From Hordeum vulgare subsp. vulgare (taxonomy: Eukaryota; Streptophyta; Magnoliopsida; Poales; Poaceae), in contig NC_058518.1 in NCBI RefSeq assembly GCF_904849725.1, forward strand, positions 411,377,081-411,441,080: a stretch of 64,000 nt of DNA, written 5' to 3'. Numbering within the stretch: position 1 is the first letter of the stretch; each line of letters opens with the position of its first letter. This document shows, one piece after another, positions 1 to 13,280 of this stretch. Both the position numbers and the translations under genes were made by a program. The notes beneath the pieces were generated by a model that saw only the letters and a list, made by a program, of their open reading frames with translations, was not told the DNA's origin and searched no databases.

Positions 1-830
1 ACTTGCTTCGGTGGCTCGCCCGCCAGCGCGGAGGAGGCCGAGCATCGGGCGGCGGGTACGAGAGCTCAGGAGGACTGTGCGGGAGCTCGAGGCGAACGCG
101 ACTCTGGCGGCTCGGTCGGGCATCGATGGGCTCGGGCGGGCCTGATCCAGGCTCGGGCGGGCCTGGCGCGAGGTGGGAGAAGGAGCTGGTTCAGGTGGCG
201 GCTAGGGCTTTGGGATGCATGGAAATCGAGGTGGAGCTAGGGCTAGGCTAATTTGGGTAGGGGGAGGCTGTTTAAATAGGAAAGGGGGCTAGGTTAGGGG
301 GTTTTGCACCGTTTTCGGGCCGCCAGATCTCGATCGGACGGTCTGGAATGGAGGTGTAGGCTAGGTGGGTGGTGTTGGGTTGTGTATAATAGGTTGGGCT
401 AAGAGAGAGGGAGATTTGCGGCCCGATACCAGATTATTAAACAACAAAAAACGTTTGTCGATAAACCTATGACGGTGTCACTACAGTCGACCATTCAGGT
501 ATCAAATGGACTACTATTGTGACAAAATTTGGCAGGCGGCCTACCTACACACTATAAAGACTGCACACCAACTTTCGACTCAATCCAAGAATATTTTTCA
601 CGCACTTAAAAAAAAGTTATGCCGCGTGCGCGTGTGTATGGTTGGTCTCAAAATGGACAACGACAAAAACAAAGAGAACCCGCAACTAATAACGGATGCA
701 AGCTTTGAAAGATGGCGGCAACGGAGTGCCAATGCAATGCGGATGACGCGAATGATGCAATGATCAGTGCGACAACCAAATAAATCACACGACGACAATG
801 GAATAAAAGGAGAATCTTCTGGAGCGTCGG
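1..830 (+). mobile_element. Left LTR (3' part) of an old gypsy-like element, interrupted by a chromovirus
   Basis: This stretch aligns, with considerable divergence, to the last part of the LTR at 18475-20086. Shared blocks include the run around 470-600 (matching about 19690-19830) and the tail 'aatcttctggagcg' followed by cgg. The remaining end of this LTR (tctcggg...gca) lies at 15109-15123, beyond the inserted chromovirus. The left part of the LTR is outside the window. The short ORFs here are not conserved and look spurious. That it is the partner of the 18475-20086 LTR is inference from orientation and spacing. Confidence 0.6.
826..830. repeat. Target site duplication GTCGG, left copy
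   Basis: GTCGG directly precedes the TGTAACGACC terminus of the chromovirus. The same five bases follow its other end at 15104-15108. The related unoccupied sequence at about 20061-20077 reads ggagcgccggtctcggg, without insertion, which supports these boundaries. Confidence 0.85.
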
Positions 831-2460
831 TGTAACGACCAAGATGCGGTCCTTTCCGATCTGGGGATCGAGGCCCCGAATTGGAAAGAAGCGCATCTAT
901 GCGTCTCGCAAACAGGTAACACAACACATACATTATAATAATAGATAGACAATCAGGGGTTCAATTCCCTTCTCATAAATATATCAGAGTACATCACGCA
1001 TACAATCAAAGTAGTTCCGCTACGGACTACAAAACAAGAGAAATGACTATGCTACCCTGCCTGCTGGCCCACGATCACGACCACGCCTCAATCTTCTGGA
1101 TAGTTCACGTACATGCGGTCGGTCTCGTCATCGTACTGCCACGCCAGTTGCGTGCCGTTGGGATCACCTGTCTCTGGGGTACCTGAACCTGTTGGTATTG
1201 TGGAGGAACCTGTGAGCCACGGGGACTCAGCAATCTAAGACCTTGGTGCCAGAACTAGTCAAGTTATTAGGTTGGATAGGGTAGAGTGTTTAAGTTGCAA
1301 ACTTACCCAAAAACATCAGTTTTCACGGACTTAGTGAAAATTCCAGATTCTCACTTTCTGTCTATTCTCTGAAGCATTTTGACAGCAGCCAAATCAATAT
1401 CTACACGGCTTCAACTCACATGAAATTTTACAAGGATCTAGAAAAACATATCAGGTCCAACTTTCTAGTTGAAAGCTAAGGCTAGATCACAACACAATGA
1501 CCAGCACAACCTCATCAACAGGAGAAGAAAAATATAAACAGATTCTCAGACTTAGATTTTCACTAATCTGGAATTTCAGCCACATGCCTACTTTGAGTGG
1601 GCATAACTTGCACATATGGAATCCTAATCATGAGATGAAACAAACCTGAGGTATAGGGGGTCACCCTCTACTATCACAACCAAGAAGCAATCCCAAAGGC
1701 TCGCCACAACTCATGGAACCAAGCTCCAAACATAGAAAAAAAATGAAAATATGTCATCTCCAGAAAATGTTCCAATGGCAAAACTGAGTTCACCATTGGA
1801 TTCCTTGGGAGATTCTACCCCAAAAACATATAAAACATGCATACACTTGTTTAGAGCAAGTGGCCACAAACTAGGAAGGAAAACTACCTAGATTTCTACA
1901 AATTGAATAGTGCAACATCTCATGTGCACACACTAGATCAACTACCACATAGCTATGTTCATGTGCACAAAGACAAAATGGACATGAGGGTTTGAACCCC
2001 ATGTTTGTGCCATGCACATCAACATCACAACCACTTCTCTCACTAGATAACCCACACCCACACACATCATGCCCTCTCTCATATTAACATGAGGAGGTGC
2101 ACAAGTTGCAAGTGGGGCTGTTTTCTCCATACACATACAACACATCACTTGCACAAGCTAGTGATTAGATCCACTTCCATTCAGAAGGCTCACACCCTAC
2201 ATATACATCACCACTTGGTGACAAACACTCACAAGGAGCACACACACACATCTACTTACACACACACATATATGCTCTCAAATATATGCATGCTTACCTT
2301 CACAAGTTATATCTACCATGCACCCTACTCTTGCTAGCATCAAACACTAAGAACAACATACTGATGTGAGTGGATAAAATACCCACATGAGGCCAAGCAT
2401 CTACAGCAACTAAGAAAACAACACATAGCAAAACAGATATGCACAACAAGAAAAAAAAGG

Positions 2461-2541
2461 GCAAGGGGAGGGATTCGAACCCACAACCCCCTGTATCACC
2501 ACACAGGAACTACACCACTCTACTACTAGGCTCTTGCTCGA
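2461..2541 (-). other. tRNA-like (Pol III box A/box B) module 1 in 3' LTR
   Basis: On the minus strand a box-A-like TAGTAGAGTGG is followed about 33 nt later by a box-B-like GGTTCGAATCC. The latter lies in a stem-loop with the 7-nt TTCGAAT loop of a T arm. The spacing is that of a tRNA without a long variable arm. The acceptor stem and anticodon arm are not convincing, so it is a tRNA-derived or tRNA-like relic rather than a functional tRNA gene. The same module is better preserved in the other LTR. Confidence 0.5.
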
Positions 2542-2611
2542 CAGGTAAGGGAGGCTTGCGGGGTGAGCTCTCCCTGGAAGCTACTTCTACTAAAATCAAC
2601 AAATAAACAAA

Positions 2612-2692
2612 AAGGGGCGCACGGGGTATCGGACCCGCAACCTACAGTGCCAAAACCATCATCGTTACCACCCTGCTATGAATCGTTGCTTG
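2612..2692 (-). other. tRNA-like (Pol III box A/box B) module 2 in 3' LTR
   Basis: On the minus strand TAGCAGGGTGG is followed about 32 nt later by GGGTCCGATACCC, a box B with one change (the other LTR has the canonical GGTTCGATACC). It lies about 70 bp from module 1 in the same orientation. It is not a credible functional tRNA. Confidence 0.45.
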
Positions 2693-4278
2693 GCCTATAA
2701 GAGGAGGTAACCCTCTTGGGGTAACCCCCCTCTGTTCCTGCACCAGATCGGCGGCGACCGGAACATGGAACGGCGTCTGGAGGTGCTGCGTGCCAAATCA
2801 CGCTACGGGTGCTCGCGGGGAGGAAGAGGAGACCACCAGAGTCTCATTCCCGTGCCTAACCCGGCGGGAGGAGGACCTACACGACGGCTCCTCGACGCAT
2901 GGCTAAGCGGCGGCGACGGCGACAGGACGGTGATGCTAGGAGACTAGGAGGCTAGGCGCGAGGGGGAGAAGGCAAAGGAGGGACCAGTCGCTCACCTTGG
3001 AGCCTTGGGCTCGATCTGCTTGGCCGAAGGGGAAGAAGGCGAAGCACGGGAAGAAGCTCCTGTCGACGCAGCTTCTCCGGCGCTGGCGACATGGAGCGAA
3101 CGGCAGGAAGGGAATCCGGCCCCGCTAGCGCCAGGAATGGGATGGGGGGAGGTCCCCCATCCTTGCGGGAGCCTTGGGCTCGACGGGGACGCTCCGGCAA
3201 CGAGGGGAGGGGCGGCGATCGACGACGCCGCTCTGAACCACGACTCTCTCTGAACCCAATCGGCGCTTACCTTGCAGAGGAGAGGGGGAGAGAGATGGGG
3301 AATGGAGGTGGTGACGCAGATGGGGAAAAGAGGGAACCCTAGGAGAGGGAGGCACGGACGTCGAGATTAAATAGGGGGTCCCTCGACGTTCGAGCTCACG
3401 GCGCTTGCGCAGCTCTCTCTCTCTCAGCTACTGACGGAAAGGAGCAGAGGAAGGAGACGGCGTCAGGGAGGAGGAAAGCATGTGCTTGGGCTGCCAGCGC
3501 ACACGGGAGGGAGGAGAGATGGGCCTCTTTGGTGGGTGGAAGCCCACCAGAGCGTTACTTAAAGAAGAAGGCCACTCCCTGCACATTTCTATTAAACAAA
3601 AACACAGAGAAAAGGAAAAGGCCACAGAGAAAACCAAAGGAGATAAATAAAAGCAAAAATGACTCTGGGCCTGACAAATAGTAAGCTAATTAAATAAAAT
3701 ACTAAAAGGATTTTTGGGGCATATAAAATAAATACAAAACAGCCCTATTAGTTGCTGCTTTGTGCTTGTTGTGCACCTTTAGGCAACAAGACAAAACACC
3801 AAACCTAGCACCCAATTATTTCCACAATTTTTCCTAAACCCTGAACATTTTAAATTCAGATTAGGGACAAGTTGAAATTGCACTTGTAGAATAAAATAGA
3901 GAGAGGGTTTGCAAATAACTAGTGGGGGTTTTTGAAATAAGGCAAGCATCACACACTGCTACCACAACCACATCATCACATGATCACAACACCACCACCA
4001 CACATATTCACATGATCACAACACCACCACCACACATATGTCCACAAGGAATCATATCACCACAAATTCCAACTCCTAGCAAGACCACATGAAATCATGA
4101 TCATGACATGCAATCATAAAGTATGGCAAGGATGGTATGGCATGGATGCATGCATGCAAAAGAAGAATACAAGGTGACACATGAAATCATACATGCAGAG
4201 ATAGCTCTCATGACAATGTCAAGGTGGTCCCACATGGAAGGTTACAAAAAGGGAAAGCTTTACACTTGGGGCACTACA

Positions 4279-4291
4279 AACTCTCCCACAC
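4279..4291 (-). other. Polypurine tract of the chromovirus
   Basis: On the minus strand GTGTGGGAGAGTT lies directly before the 3' LTR start TGTAGTGCCCC. This is the expected plus-strand primer site. Confidence 0.75.
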
Positions 4292-4317
4292 TACAAAGAA
4301 GATCTCGTCCTCGAGAT

Positions 4318-7300
4318 CTAAGACTGAAAGAAATCGGGAAATTCAGAACGGAGGTGGTCCTCGCATTCCCACGTAGCCTCTTTATCGGAATGGTGTGACC
4401 ACTGCACTTTGAGAAATTTGACGGTCTTGTTACGGGTCTTGCGCTCAGCCGCCTCGAGAACCGCAACTGGATGCTCACGATAAGAAAGGTCAAGGTGAAG
4501 GTCGATGTCTTGAAGATGAACAGTGCGCTCGGGGGTCTTGAAACAACTCCGAAGCTGAGAAACATGGAACACATCATGGACATTTGCAAAGTTTGATGGA
4601 AGCTCGAGCTGGTACGCAAGGTCACCTCTCTTGCCAACCACTCTAAACGGACCAACGAAACGAGGCGCAAGCTTGCCTTTGATGCCAAAGCGCTGCATAC
4701 CCTTCATAGGCGACACCTTGAGATAGACGAAATCATCAAGCTCATAAGACATGTCACGGTGCTTGCTATCATAATAGCTCTTCTGACGGGACTGAGCTGC
4801 TCTGAGGTTGTCATGAATGATCTGACACATCTCCTCAGCTTCTTCTATCATATCATTGCCAAGGATCTGACGCTCGCTGGTCTCGGACGAGTTGAGCGGG
4901 GTACGACACTTCCCGCCATACAGAATTTCAAACGGAGCCTTGCCAGAACTAGCTTGATAACTGTTGTTATACGAGAACTCTGCGAAAGGCAGACAATCTT
5001 CCCACTTCATGCCAAAAGAGATAACACAGGCTCTCAGCATATCCTCAAGAACTTAATTCACTCTCTCTACTTGAACACTAGTCTGAGGATGGAACGTTGT
5101 GCTGAAGCGGATCTTCGTGCCCATAGCAGACTGAAAGGAGTCCCAGAACTTGGAAGTGAAGATACTTCCGCGATCTGAAGAGATCATCATAGGCACGCCG
5201 TGCAAAGAGACAATCCTGGAGGTGTACAACTCTGCCAGCTGAGCTGCTGAAATGGACTCCTTGACTGGAAGAAAATGAGCCACTTTACTCAACTTGTCGA
5301 TGACGACGAAGATGGCAGCATTACCCTTCTTGGACTTCGGAAACCCGGTGACGAAATCCATCTCAATGTGATCAAACTTCCACTCGGGAATCGGCAAAGG
5401 CTGCAAAAGACTTGTTGGGCGTTGATGTTCTGCTTTCACCCTTCGACATACATCACATTCATTTACGAACTGAGCAATCTCACGCTTCATACGAGTCCAC
5501 CAGAAGGTCTGCTTCAAGTCATGGTACATTTTGGAGCTTCCAGGATGAATAGAGAGCAGAGAGTTATGAGCTTCCTCCATGATTACCTTCCTGAGATCAC
5601 CTTTCGGGACGACAAGGCGATCCTCGAAAAACAAAGTGTCTCTAGCATCAACAGTGAAGCACTTATACTTGGGGAAATTCTTTCCTACGCCAATCTTGAC
5701 CTTCTTCACCATAGCGTCAAGAAGCTGTGCTGCTCGGACCTGATCTTCCAAGGCAGGAGAGATCTGAAGGTTTGCAAGAAATCCCTCAGGTACTAGCTGA
5801 AGGTTGAGCTTCCTGAAAGACTCACAAAGACCAGACTGGAGAGGTTGCAGAATCAGACTGTTGCAATATGCCTTCCTGCTCAAAGCATCCGCCACGACAT
5901 TAGCTTTGCCTCGCGTGTACTCAACACTCGGATTAAAATCCTGGAGCATTTCCACCCAACGTGTTTGCTGAAGATTCAAGTTAGGCTGAGTGAAGATGTA
6001 CTTGAGACTCTTGTGATCGGTGAAAACTTCAACCTTACGTTCCAACAAGAGGTGTCTCCAGGTCATCAGAGCGTGTACCACAACTGCTAGCTCAAGATCA
6101 TGCACAGGATAGTTCTTCTTCGCTGGCTTCAACTGCTTGGAGGTATAAGCAACCACCTTCTTATCTTGCATCAGGACTGCACCAAGACCCTGGAGAGAAG
6201 CGTCGCAGAAGACCTGGTAAGGCTTGGAATCATCCGGAGGGACCAAGACTGGAGTGGAGGTAAGCTTCTCTTTGAGTGTATCGAAGGCCAGTTGACACTC
6301 TCGAGACCAAGCATACTTAACACCCTTCTGAAGAAGACTTGAGAGCGGCTTGGCGATCTTGGAGAAGTTCTCAACGAACCTTTTGCAATATCCAGCAAAC
6401 CCGAGAAAGCTTCGAAGCGGCTTCACATTCTGCGGAGGCTCCCATTCAACAATGGCCTGAACTTTGGATGGATCAACTTTAATGCCCTTGGTAGAGATAA
6501 TGTGCCCAAGATAAACCACTTCTTTCAGCCAGAACTCGCACTTGGAAAACTTGGTGTACAACTTGTACTCTCTCAGCTTATCAAGCACCAATCTGAGATG
6601 TTCTTCATGTTCTTCCTCAGTTTCAGAAAAGAATCGAATGTCGTCGAGATAGAGCAAGACAAAGTCATTCTTGAACGGAGAGAATATATAGTTCATCAAT
6701 CGACAGAATGTCGGAGGAGCATTTGCCAGACCAAAAGACATGACCGTATACTCATACGAGCCAAAACTAGTCCTGAAGGCAGTCTTCGGAATATCTTCCT
6801 CGCGAATGCGAATTTGATGATAGCCCATTTTGAGATCAAGCTTGGAGAAGACCTTAGCACCTTTCAACTGTTCGAACAACTCAGTTATGTTCGGAAGTGG
6901 ATATTTGTTCCTGATTGTCTTCTTATTCAATGGACGGTAATCGACACACAGCCGGTCCGTGCCATCCTTCTTCTTGACAAACAGAACACTACAGCCCACG
7001 GAGACGAGCTCGGTCTGATCAAACCCAAACGCTCCTGCTCATCGAGTTGCCTCTGAAGTTCCTTGAATTCTTATGGACCCAGCTTGTACGGCCGTTTGCA
7101 CACTGGCTCTGTGCCTGGATCAAGCTCAATGACAAACTCAACTTCACGGTGTGGAGGCATGCCTGGCAGCTCTTCAGGAAACACATCTTCATATTTGCAG
7201 ACCATTGGGACTTGCGAAATAGGATTGATCTCACCCTTTTCATTCAAAGATAACAGACGGATTGTATCATCGCGCGCCGCAAATATAATCACGTCCTCCG

Positions 7301-8762
7301 AAGAGTGGGTAAGCTTCACTTCTTTAGCTTCACAATCAATTGACGTCTTGTTCATGGCCAGCCAGTCCATACCAAGAATCAAGTCGGTGTCGGAATTGCC
7401 CAAGACAATAGGAGATGCCAGAAAAGCATAAGCACCCATCTTGACAGAAACATCCGGGATGAACAACTAAGAGCTCATACGCATACCCGGAGACACAACT
7501 TGCAATGACTTGGGGAGGAACTCGGTCGCAATATTATTACCAGATGCAAAGGGGTATGACATGAAGGAATGCGAAGCACCAGAATCGAATAACACTTTAG
7601 AAGGAATATCATTGACGAGGAGGTTACCCATGATCACATCTGACGAGTTCTCTTCCTCAGCTACTTTCACCATGTTGACTCGAGCTGATCTGGGGTTGAA
7701 CTTGACAAGAGCGTTGCTTCGAGGTTTTCCTGGAGGAGGAGGCGGCAGTCGGAGCTGAGAAGTACACTTGTTGGCATAGTGACCCTTCTGCCCACACTTG
7801 TGGCAAGTGACATCTGCTGGCTGCCGGTACTGAGTCTGAGGAGGCTCTTGCTTCTGATGCTGGTATCTTAGTTGGAAGACAGGGTTGGGTGGGTGGGAAG
7901 AACCACGACCACCAGAGTGCTTGAGTTGCTGTGAGTGCCGAGGAGGAGGAGGAGAAACCCAAAACTTCTGTTGCTTCTGAACCACCTGAGTCGAGGAAGA
8001 GCTGGAATCTCTGAAGCGCTTCTTAGAATTCTCCACCCTGAGCAAGGTTGCCTCTGCTCTGAGAGCTAGGTTGTAGAACTTGTCAAACTCCTCAAGATCG
8101 TGCAAGGCAAGAGCTAACTGCAAATCTTCTTTCAAGCCACCCCTGAACTGATAAATCTTGCTCTTCTGATCCGGGATATCCTGCAGCGCGTAACGGGCCA
8201 GCTCGTGGAACTCAACGTTGTACTTGTACACGGAATTGCCACCCTACTTCAAACGCCTGAACTTCTCAATCTCCTCCACAAAACTAGAAGGGATGTAGTG
8301 GGACCTGAAGTCACGACAGAACTCATCCCAAGAAATCATCCTGGCGCCTCTGGAGTCCTTCAGCTGTTGCCACCATATAGAAGCCTGCCCCTTCAACTGG
8401 AACGTTGCAAACTTGATATAATCCTCCGGACGCATATTGCTACACTCGAAATGTTTGTTCATATCACGGATCCAATCTTCTGCATCAAATGGCTGGTCGC
8501 ATGAAGTGAACGTCTTTGGTTGGTTTGACAGGAACTGACTCAGACTGGCAAACTGATTGCGACCATGCTGGAAATTGTCTGGCTGTTGATTGGCTCTCTC
8601 TTGCAACAACTGTAGCAGCATCTGGGTGTTTGCATTAGTAGCAACCATCACCGCTTGCTAGGCCTCTGCAGGAGGAGGCGGCGGCGGCGGAGGGTTCTCC
8701 GGAGGAGGAGGTGGAGGCGGCATATCCTCACGCCCTGGGTTCTGACGAGTCGGTGGAGCCAT
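4318..8762 (-). pseudogene. Degenerate gag-pol polyprotein of the chromovirus
   Basis: The frame starts at the ATG at 8762 (MAPPTRQNPG, then a proline-rich run) and ends at 4318. Order: gag with QASIWWQQLKD (about 8600-8240), zinc knuckle CHKCGQKGHYANKC near 7800, retroviral-type protease with LFDSGASHSF near 7550, reverse transcriptase with YLDD near 6645, RNase H near 6190, integrase with an HHCC zinc finger near 5500 and its DDE domain, and a C-terminal chromodomain-like segment (about 4480-4320). It is broken by five in-frame stops (8658, 8244, 7467, near 7068, 5050) and one apparent 1-bp deletion near 7010 within SPWGCSVLF. The stops appear to sit where glutamine is expected. RT and integrase catalytic residues still look present. 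This is a dead copy. The numerous + strand ORFs opposite it are antisense shadows. Confidence 0.9.
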
Positions 8763-9800
8763 CCTGAAGACGGACAACATATTAGCCCACAGAATAATTG
8801 AAGATATTGCTGAATCAAAAGACAGAAATATCTGAACAGGAATAAGCAATGCACTCGAACAAATTAGTAAGAATGCTTCCTCAAAGTGACGGACGACAAA
8901 ATTCCGATTAAGACCAGTGCAAACAAGTGTGAGCTAGAACTGCTCGGAACAAACATATGATCGAGATTTCATCCGATATCTTCGTGGATAAGATCGCACG
9001 GGCTCGCATTTACAGTAGCCATCCTGTCCAAGGCAGTGCACACGACATACGAAGTATCCCCGAGTCGTAGCGAGCTACAAGGACTCTTTAAGATACAACG
9101 AGAATCGTTGTAAGACGACCGTCAACAAACATACCCACTGAACATCGAATCCCAACCTCAATCATGCATCTGTAGGAAGATAGTCCTATAAGATACTACT
9201 TGATATCCCACCTATGAATTCTCGAAATAACTCGTCATGCAATCTGGTACACGGATACAAGGAGTAATATCACACAACTCCTAAACTAACCCATCACCTG
9301 TATAACATCCCTCAACACACAACCAGCATCTCGGACCTTCATCTACCACAGACCCTCGTGATCACAACGATACTAAGTATGGCAGTACCCCCGAACAATC
9401 TGCACGAGTACTGGGGACATCGGGGTTATCTCGCCACTACTAGTATTGAAGCAATTACGAACATCCTTCGTTCTTAGATACTCAGAAATCTGAATGATGG
9501 CGATGTGCGCAAGAATCACCTGGAGCTCAACTCCCCGGAAGAAACTCAAAGCAGGCAGGAGGCACCAAGACACGACTCCGTCACATCGAAATCATATAGA
9601 TTTCACAAATACCCGCGTGATCCTAATTTTTTTTTGAGCGAGAAGAGGAGTAGAATTTAAATATTTCCTAAGTCGGGAACCTTACGAGAGCATGGAAGAG
9701 GAGAAAAAAGAATCCTACTCTCTGATATAACTAAGACTCAAAACATTTTCTAGACTCGACTCGGCCAAGTACGATCACACAAAGGCTCCTATGGTCGTAA
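8763..9800 (-). other. 5' untranslated leader of the chromovirus
   Basis: About 1 kb lies between the primer binding site and the first gag ATG. I see no conserved reading frame in it. Such leaders normally carry packaging and dimerisation signals, which I cannot define here. Confidence 0.6.
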
Positions 9801-9813
9801 GGCTCTGATACCA
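9801..9813 (-). other. Primer binding site, tRNA-iMet type
   Basis: The minus strand reads TGGTATCAGAGCC starting 3 nt after the 5' LTR end. It is the classical complement of the initiator methionine tRNA 3' end. It fixes the element's orientation and the LTR boundary at 9817. Confidence 0.92.
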
Positions 9814-10285
9814 ACTTGTAACGACCAAGATGCGGTCCTTTCCGATCTGGGGATCGAGGCCCAGAATTGGAAAGGAGCGCATCTAAGCGTCTCGTAAACA
9901 GGTAACACAACACATACATTATAATAATAGATAGACAATCAGGGGTTCAATTGCCTTCTCATAAATATATCAGAGTACATCACGCATACAATCAAAGTAG
10001 TTCCGCTACGGACTACAAAACAAGAGAAATGACTATGCTACCCTGCCTGCTGGCCCACGATCACGACCACGCCTCAATCTTCTGGATAGTTCACGTACAG
10101 GCGGTCGGTCTCCTCATCGTACTGCCACGCCAGCTGCGTGCCGTCGAGATCACCTGTCTATGGGGTACCTGAACCTGTTGGTATTGTGGAGGAATCCGTG
10201 AGCCACGTGGACTTAGCAATCTAAGACCTTGGTGCCAGAACTAGTCAAGTTATTAGGTTGGATAGGGTAGAGTGTTTAAGTTGCA

Positions 10286-12122
10286 GCCTCCTAAGCTTGA
10301 TATGGTGGCTAACTTACGTAGAACATTTATGAAGGTGGACTATACTAACGGTTGACAATACTTGATCACTAAGTGATCCTGAACACCTACCTACGTCATT
10401 CATAACCCCACCGTGTTCTCGATCGAAGAGAGATCTTCGAGGGGACAGTCACGGTTATGCACACAGTTGGCAATTTTATTAGCTTATGTTTAAGTTATCT
10501 ATTACCGGATGTTAACAAAATATTCCAAGTTGCCACATAACTGCGGGCATGGCTTTCCGAAAGATTAAACCCTGCAGGGGTGCTCCAACTAGTCCATCAC
10601 AAACATACACGGGTCGCAAAGTAATCCTCTATCACGAATCTCGTGATCTCGTCGGATTCCTTATAGGAAAACCTCAACTCTGGGGAGAACCAAAGCTTCA
10701 CTGGGATTCCTATACGCAAGATATATCGCTAAGGTAAGACAAGACTAGAAGGACCTCCCGATGTGTCGACGACCCTGATAAGAGCCGCGTATCTGAGTCT
10801 CAGGACACGCCAGATGGAACTAGCTGCAGGTGCCAAATCTCAAGTTTCCTTGTGGTGGCCCCGCAGGCAGACCAGTTTGGACCAACACTCATGAGGAGCA
10901 CTGGCCCGGGTTGTTGATTAAAGATCCTCGGGGTGATCATTCCCTATGCAGATTATTATTAAGTGATTAGCAAATTAACACCAATGTTGGGTCCTGCCGG
11001 ACAAGTCTTAACACTACGCGATTTATCGAGGCGGTCCCCATAACAACCCTGAACGTGTTAGGAGCGATCAATATGGAATCAAACACCGGTAGCCGGTAAC
11101 TATGGCGGCAATAACGGAACAAAGCGCCCGGCAAAAGGCTAGGCCTCCCGTTATTTACCAAGTATATAGGTGCATTAATTAAATAACAGAATTTAAGATA
11201 ATGATATCAAGCTCATGTTATCACACGAGTCAAAGCACCTGCATCTAGCAGCGCTAACATTAGTATCTGAGCAGAGCCTACTTAGCCATTCAAGTTTGCT
11301 AGGAAGGGATCAGTGTTTGGGTTCATGGCATATCAAGAGGCAAATATTTCAGTGGTAAGCAGCGAGCATGTGACAAATGAAACGTAATCTAGCATAACAA
11401 GTCTAGAGATGGAATCAAGGTCATATCATCTTGCCTGTGATATCCTCAGCTTGGAATGGATCTTGATCGTCCTGCACGTACTCTCCTGACTCCACGTATT
11501 CGTTCTCCAATCCTGGTGCTACCCAACATAAGAATAACATCCAATGAACAACGACACCTCAAGATGCAACAATCACATGATGCATGAGATGAATATGAGC
11601 ATGCATCACTATTTCTATCACTAGCACAAGCATAAGGAGTAAATGCATGTTCCTGGACAGAAATGCATGCTAACCTATTTTGACATGCATGAGAATGATA
11701 TGATCAGATGCGTATTGTGAAAACGATGCAAAACCATATAAAGAACATTACAATCGGAGCTACGGATCAACGGGAATCAACGAAACAAGATATGAAGCCC
11801 TACGTAACAAAATCATCCCCATACACTCCAATGGCACAAATCTGGTATTCCCAGGTTGCCAAGACATAAAACAAACCATCATGGATGGGGTGGAGCAAAT
11901 AAGAACACCACAACATGAACTAAGCACTCAAAAACATCAAAGTGACAAAACTACACAATCTGCCATAAACTGCATCATAGCACTTTGTGAGCTGCATGCA
12001 AAGCACCTACAGCCACCCAAACATGACAATTAATATATGTGGATGTAGCTATCCAAGAATACTACAAGCACAAGCAAGAATCACACAAAAAGGAATTAAA
12101 CACAGAAAGATACAAGGCTGCA
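10286..12122. other. Segment present in only one chromovirus LTR
   Basis: It is flanked by TGCA at 10282-10285 and 12119-12122. The other LTR carries a single TGCA at the join. Its ends show no obvious terminal inverted repeats, and no coding signature was recognised. Deletion from the 3' LTR at microhomology is the simplest reading; an insertion with a 4 bp duplication is the alternative. Confidence 0.75.
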
Positions 12123-13280
12123 AACTTACCCAAAAACATCAGTTTTCACGGACTTAGAGAAAATTCCAGATTCTCACTTTCTGTCTATGCTCTGAAGCAT
12201 TTTGACAGCAGCCAAATCAATATCTACAGGGCTCCAAATGACATGAAATGTTACAGGGAGCTAGACAAACATATCAGGTCCAAGTTTCTAGTTGAAAGCT
12301 AAGGCTAGATCACAACACAATGACCAGCACAACCTCATCAATAGGAGAAGAAAAATATAAACAGACTCAGATTTTCACTAATCTGGAATCTCAGCCACAT
12401 GCCTATTTTGAGTGGTCATAACTTGCACATATGGAATACTCATCATGAGATTAAACAAACATGAGGTAGAGGGGGTCACCCTATACCATCACAACCAAGA
12501 AGCAATCCCAAAGGCTCACCACAACTCATGAAACCAAGCTCCAAACATAGAAGAAAATGAAAATATGTCATCTCCAGAAAATGTTCCAATGGCAAAACTG
12601 AGTTCACCAATGGATTCCTTGGGATATTCTACCCCAAAAACATATAAAAGATGCATACACTTGTTTAGAGCAAGTGGCCACAAACTAGGAAGGAAAACTA
12701 ACTAGATTTCTACAAATTGAATAGTGCAACATCTCATGTGCACACACTAGATCAACTACCACATAGCTATGTTCATGTGCACAAAGACAAAATGGACATG
12801 AGGGTTTGAACCCCATGTTTGTGCCATGCACATCAACATCACAACCACTTCTCTCACTAGATCACCCACACACACACACACATCGTGCCCTCTCTCATAT
12901 TAACATGAGGAGGTGCACAAGTTGCAAGTGGGGTTGTTTTCTCCACACACATACAACACATCACTTGCACAAGCTAGTGATTAGATCCACTTTCATTCAC
13001 AAGGCTCACACCCTACATATACATCACCACTTGGTGACAAACACTCACAAGGAGCACACACACACATCTACTTACACACACACACACATATGCTCTCAAA
13101 TATATGCATGCTTACCTTCACAAGTTATATCTACCATGCACCCTACTCTTGCTAGCATCAAACACTAAGAACAACATACTGATGTCAGTGGATAAAATAC
13201 CCACATGAGGCCAAGCATCTGCAGCAACTAAGCAAACAACACATAGCAAAACAGATATGCACAACAACAACAAAATAAAA

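Larger units (their letters stand above)
831..4278 (-). repeat. 3' LTR of the chromovirus (internally deleted)
   Basis: It starts TGTAACGACC and ends GGGGCACTACA on the + strand. It matches 9817-10285 and then 12119-15103 of the other LTR, so it lacks a 1.84 kb segment. The join at 1296-1299 is at TGCA, which is present at both ends of the missing segment. The stretch 2050-2340 is CA-rich. Small ORFs inside are shadows without support. A TATTTAA motif near 3366-3372 (read on the minus strand) could be the promoter box, but this is a guess. Confidence 0.9.

Noticed and set aside
2050..2340. CA/CACACA repeats as a CRISPR-like or satellite array
   Set aside because: They are simple, irregular microsatellite sequence within an LTR, with no unit of constant length and no spacers.
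2461..2692. Two functional tRNA genes
   Set aside because: A/B boxes and one T arm are good, but the acceptor stem, anticodon loop size and D arm do not fold as a tRNA. They are listed as tRNA-like modules only.
4759..7758. Several plus-strand ORFs of 70-184 codons
   Set aside because: They are antisense shadows of the minus-strand chromovirus gag-pol, whose motifs are unmistakable.
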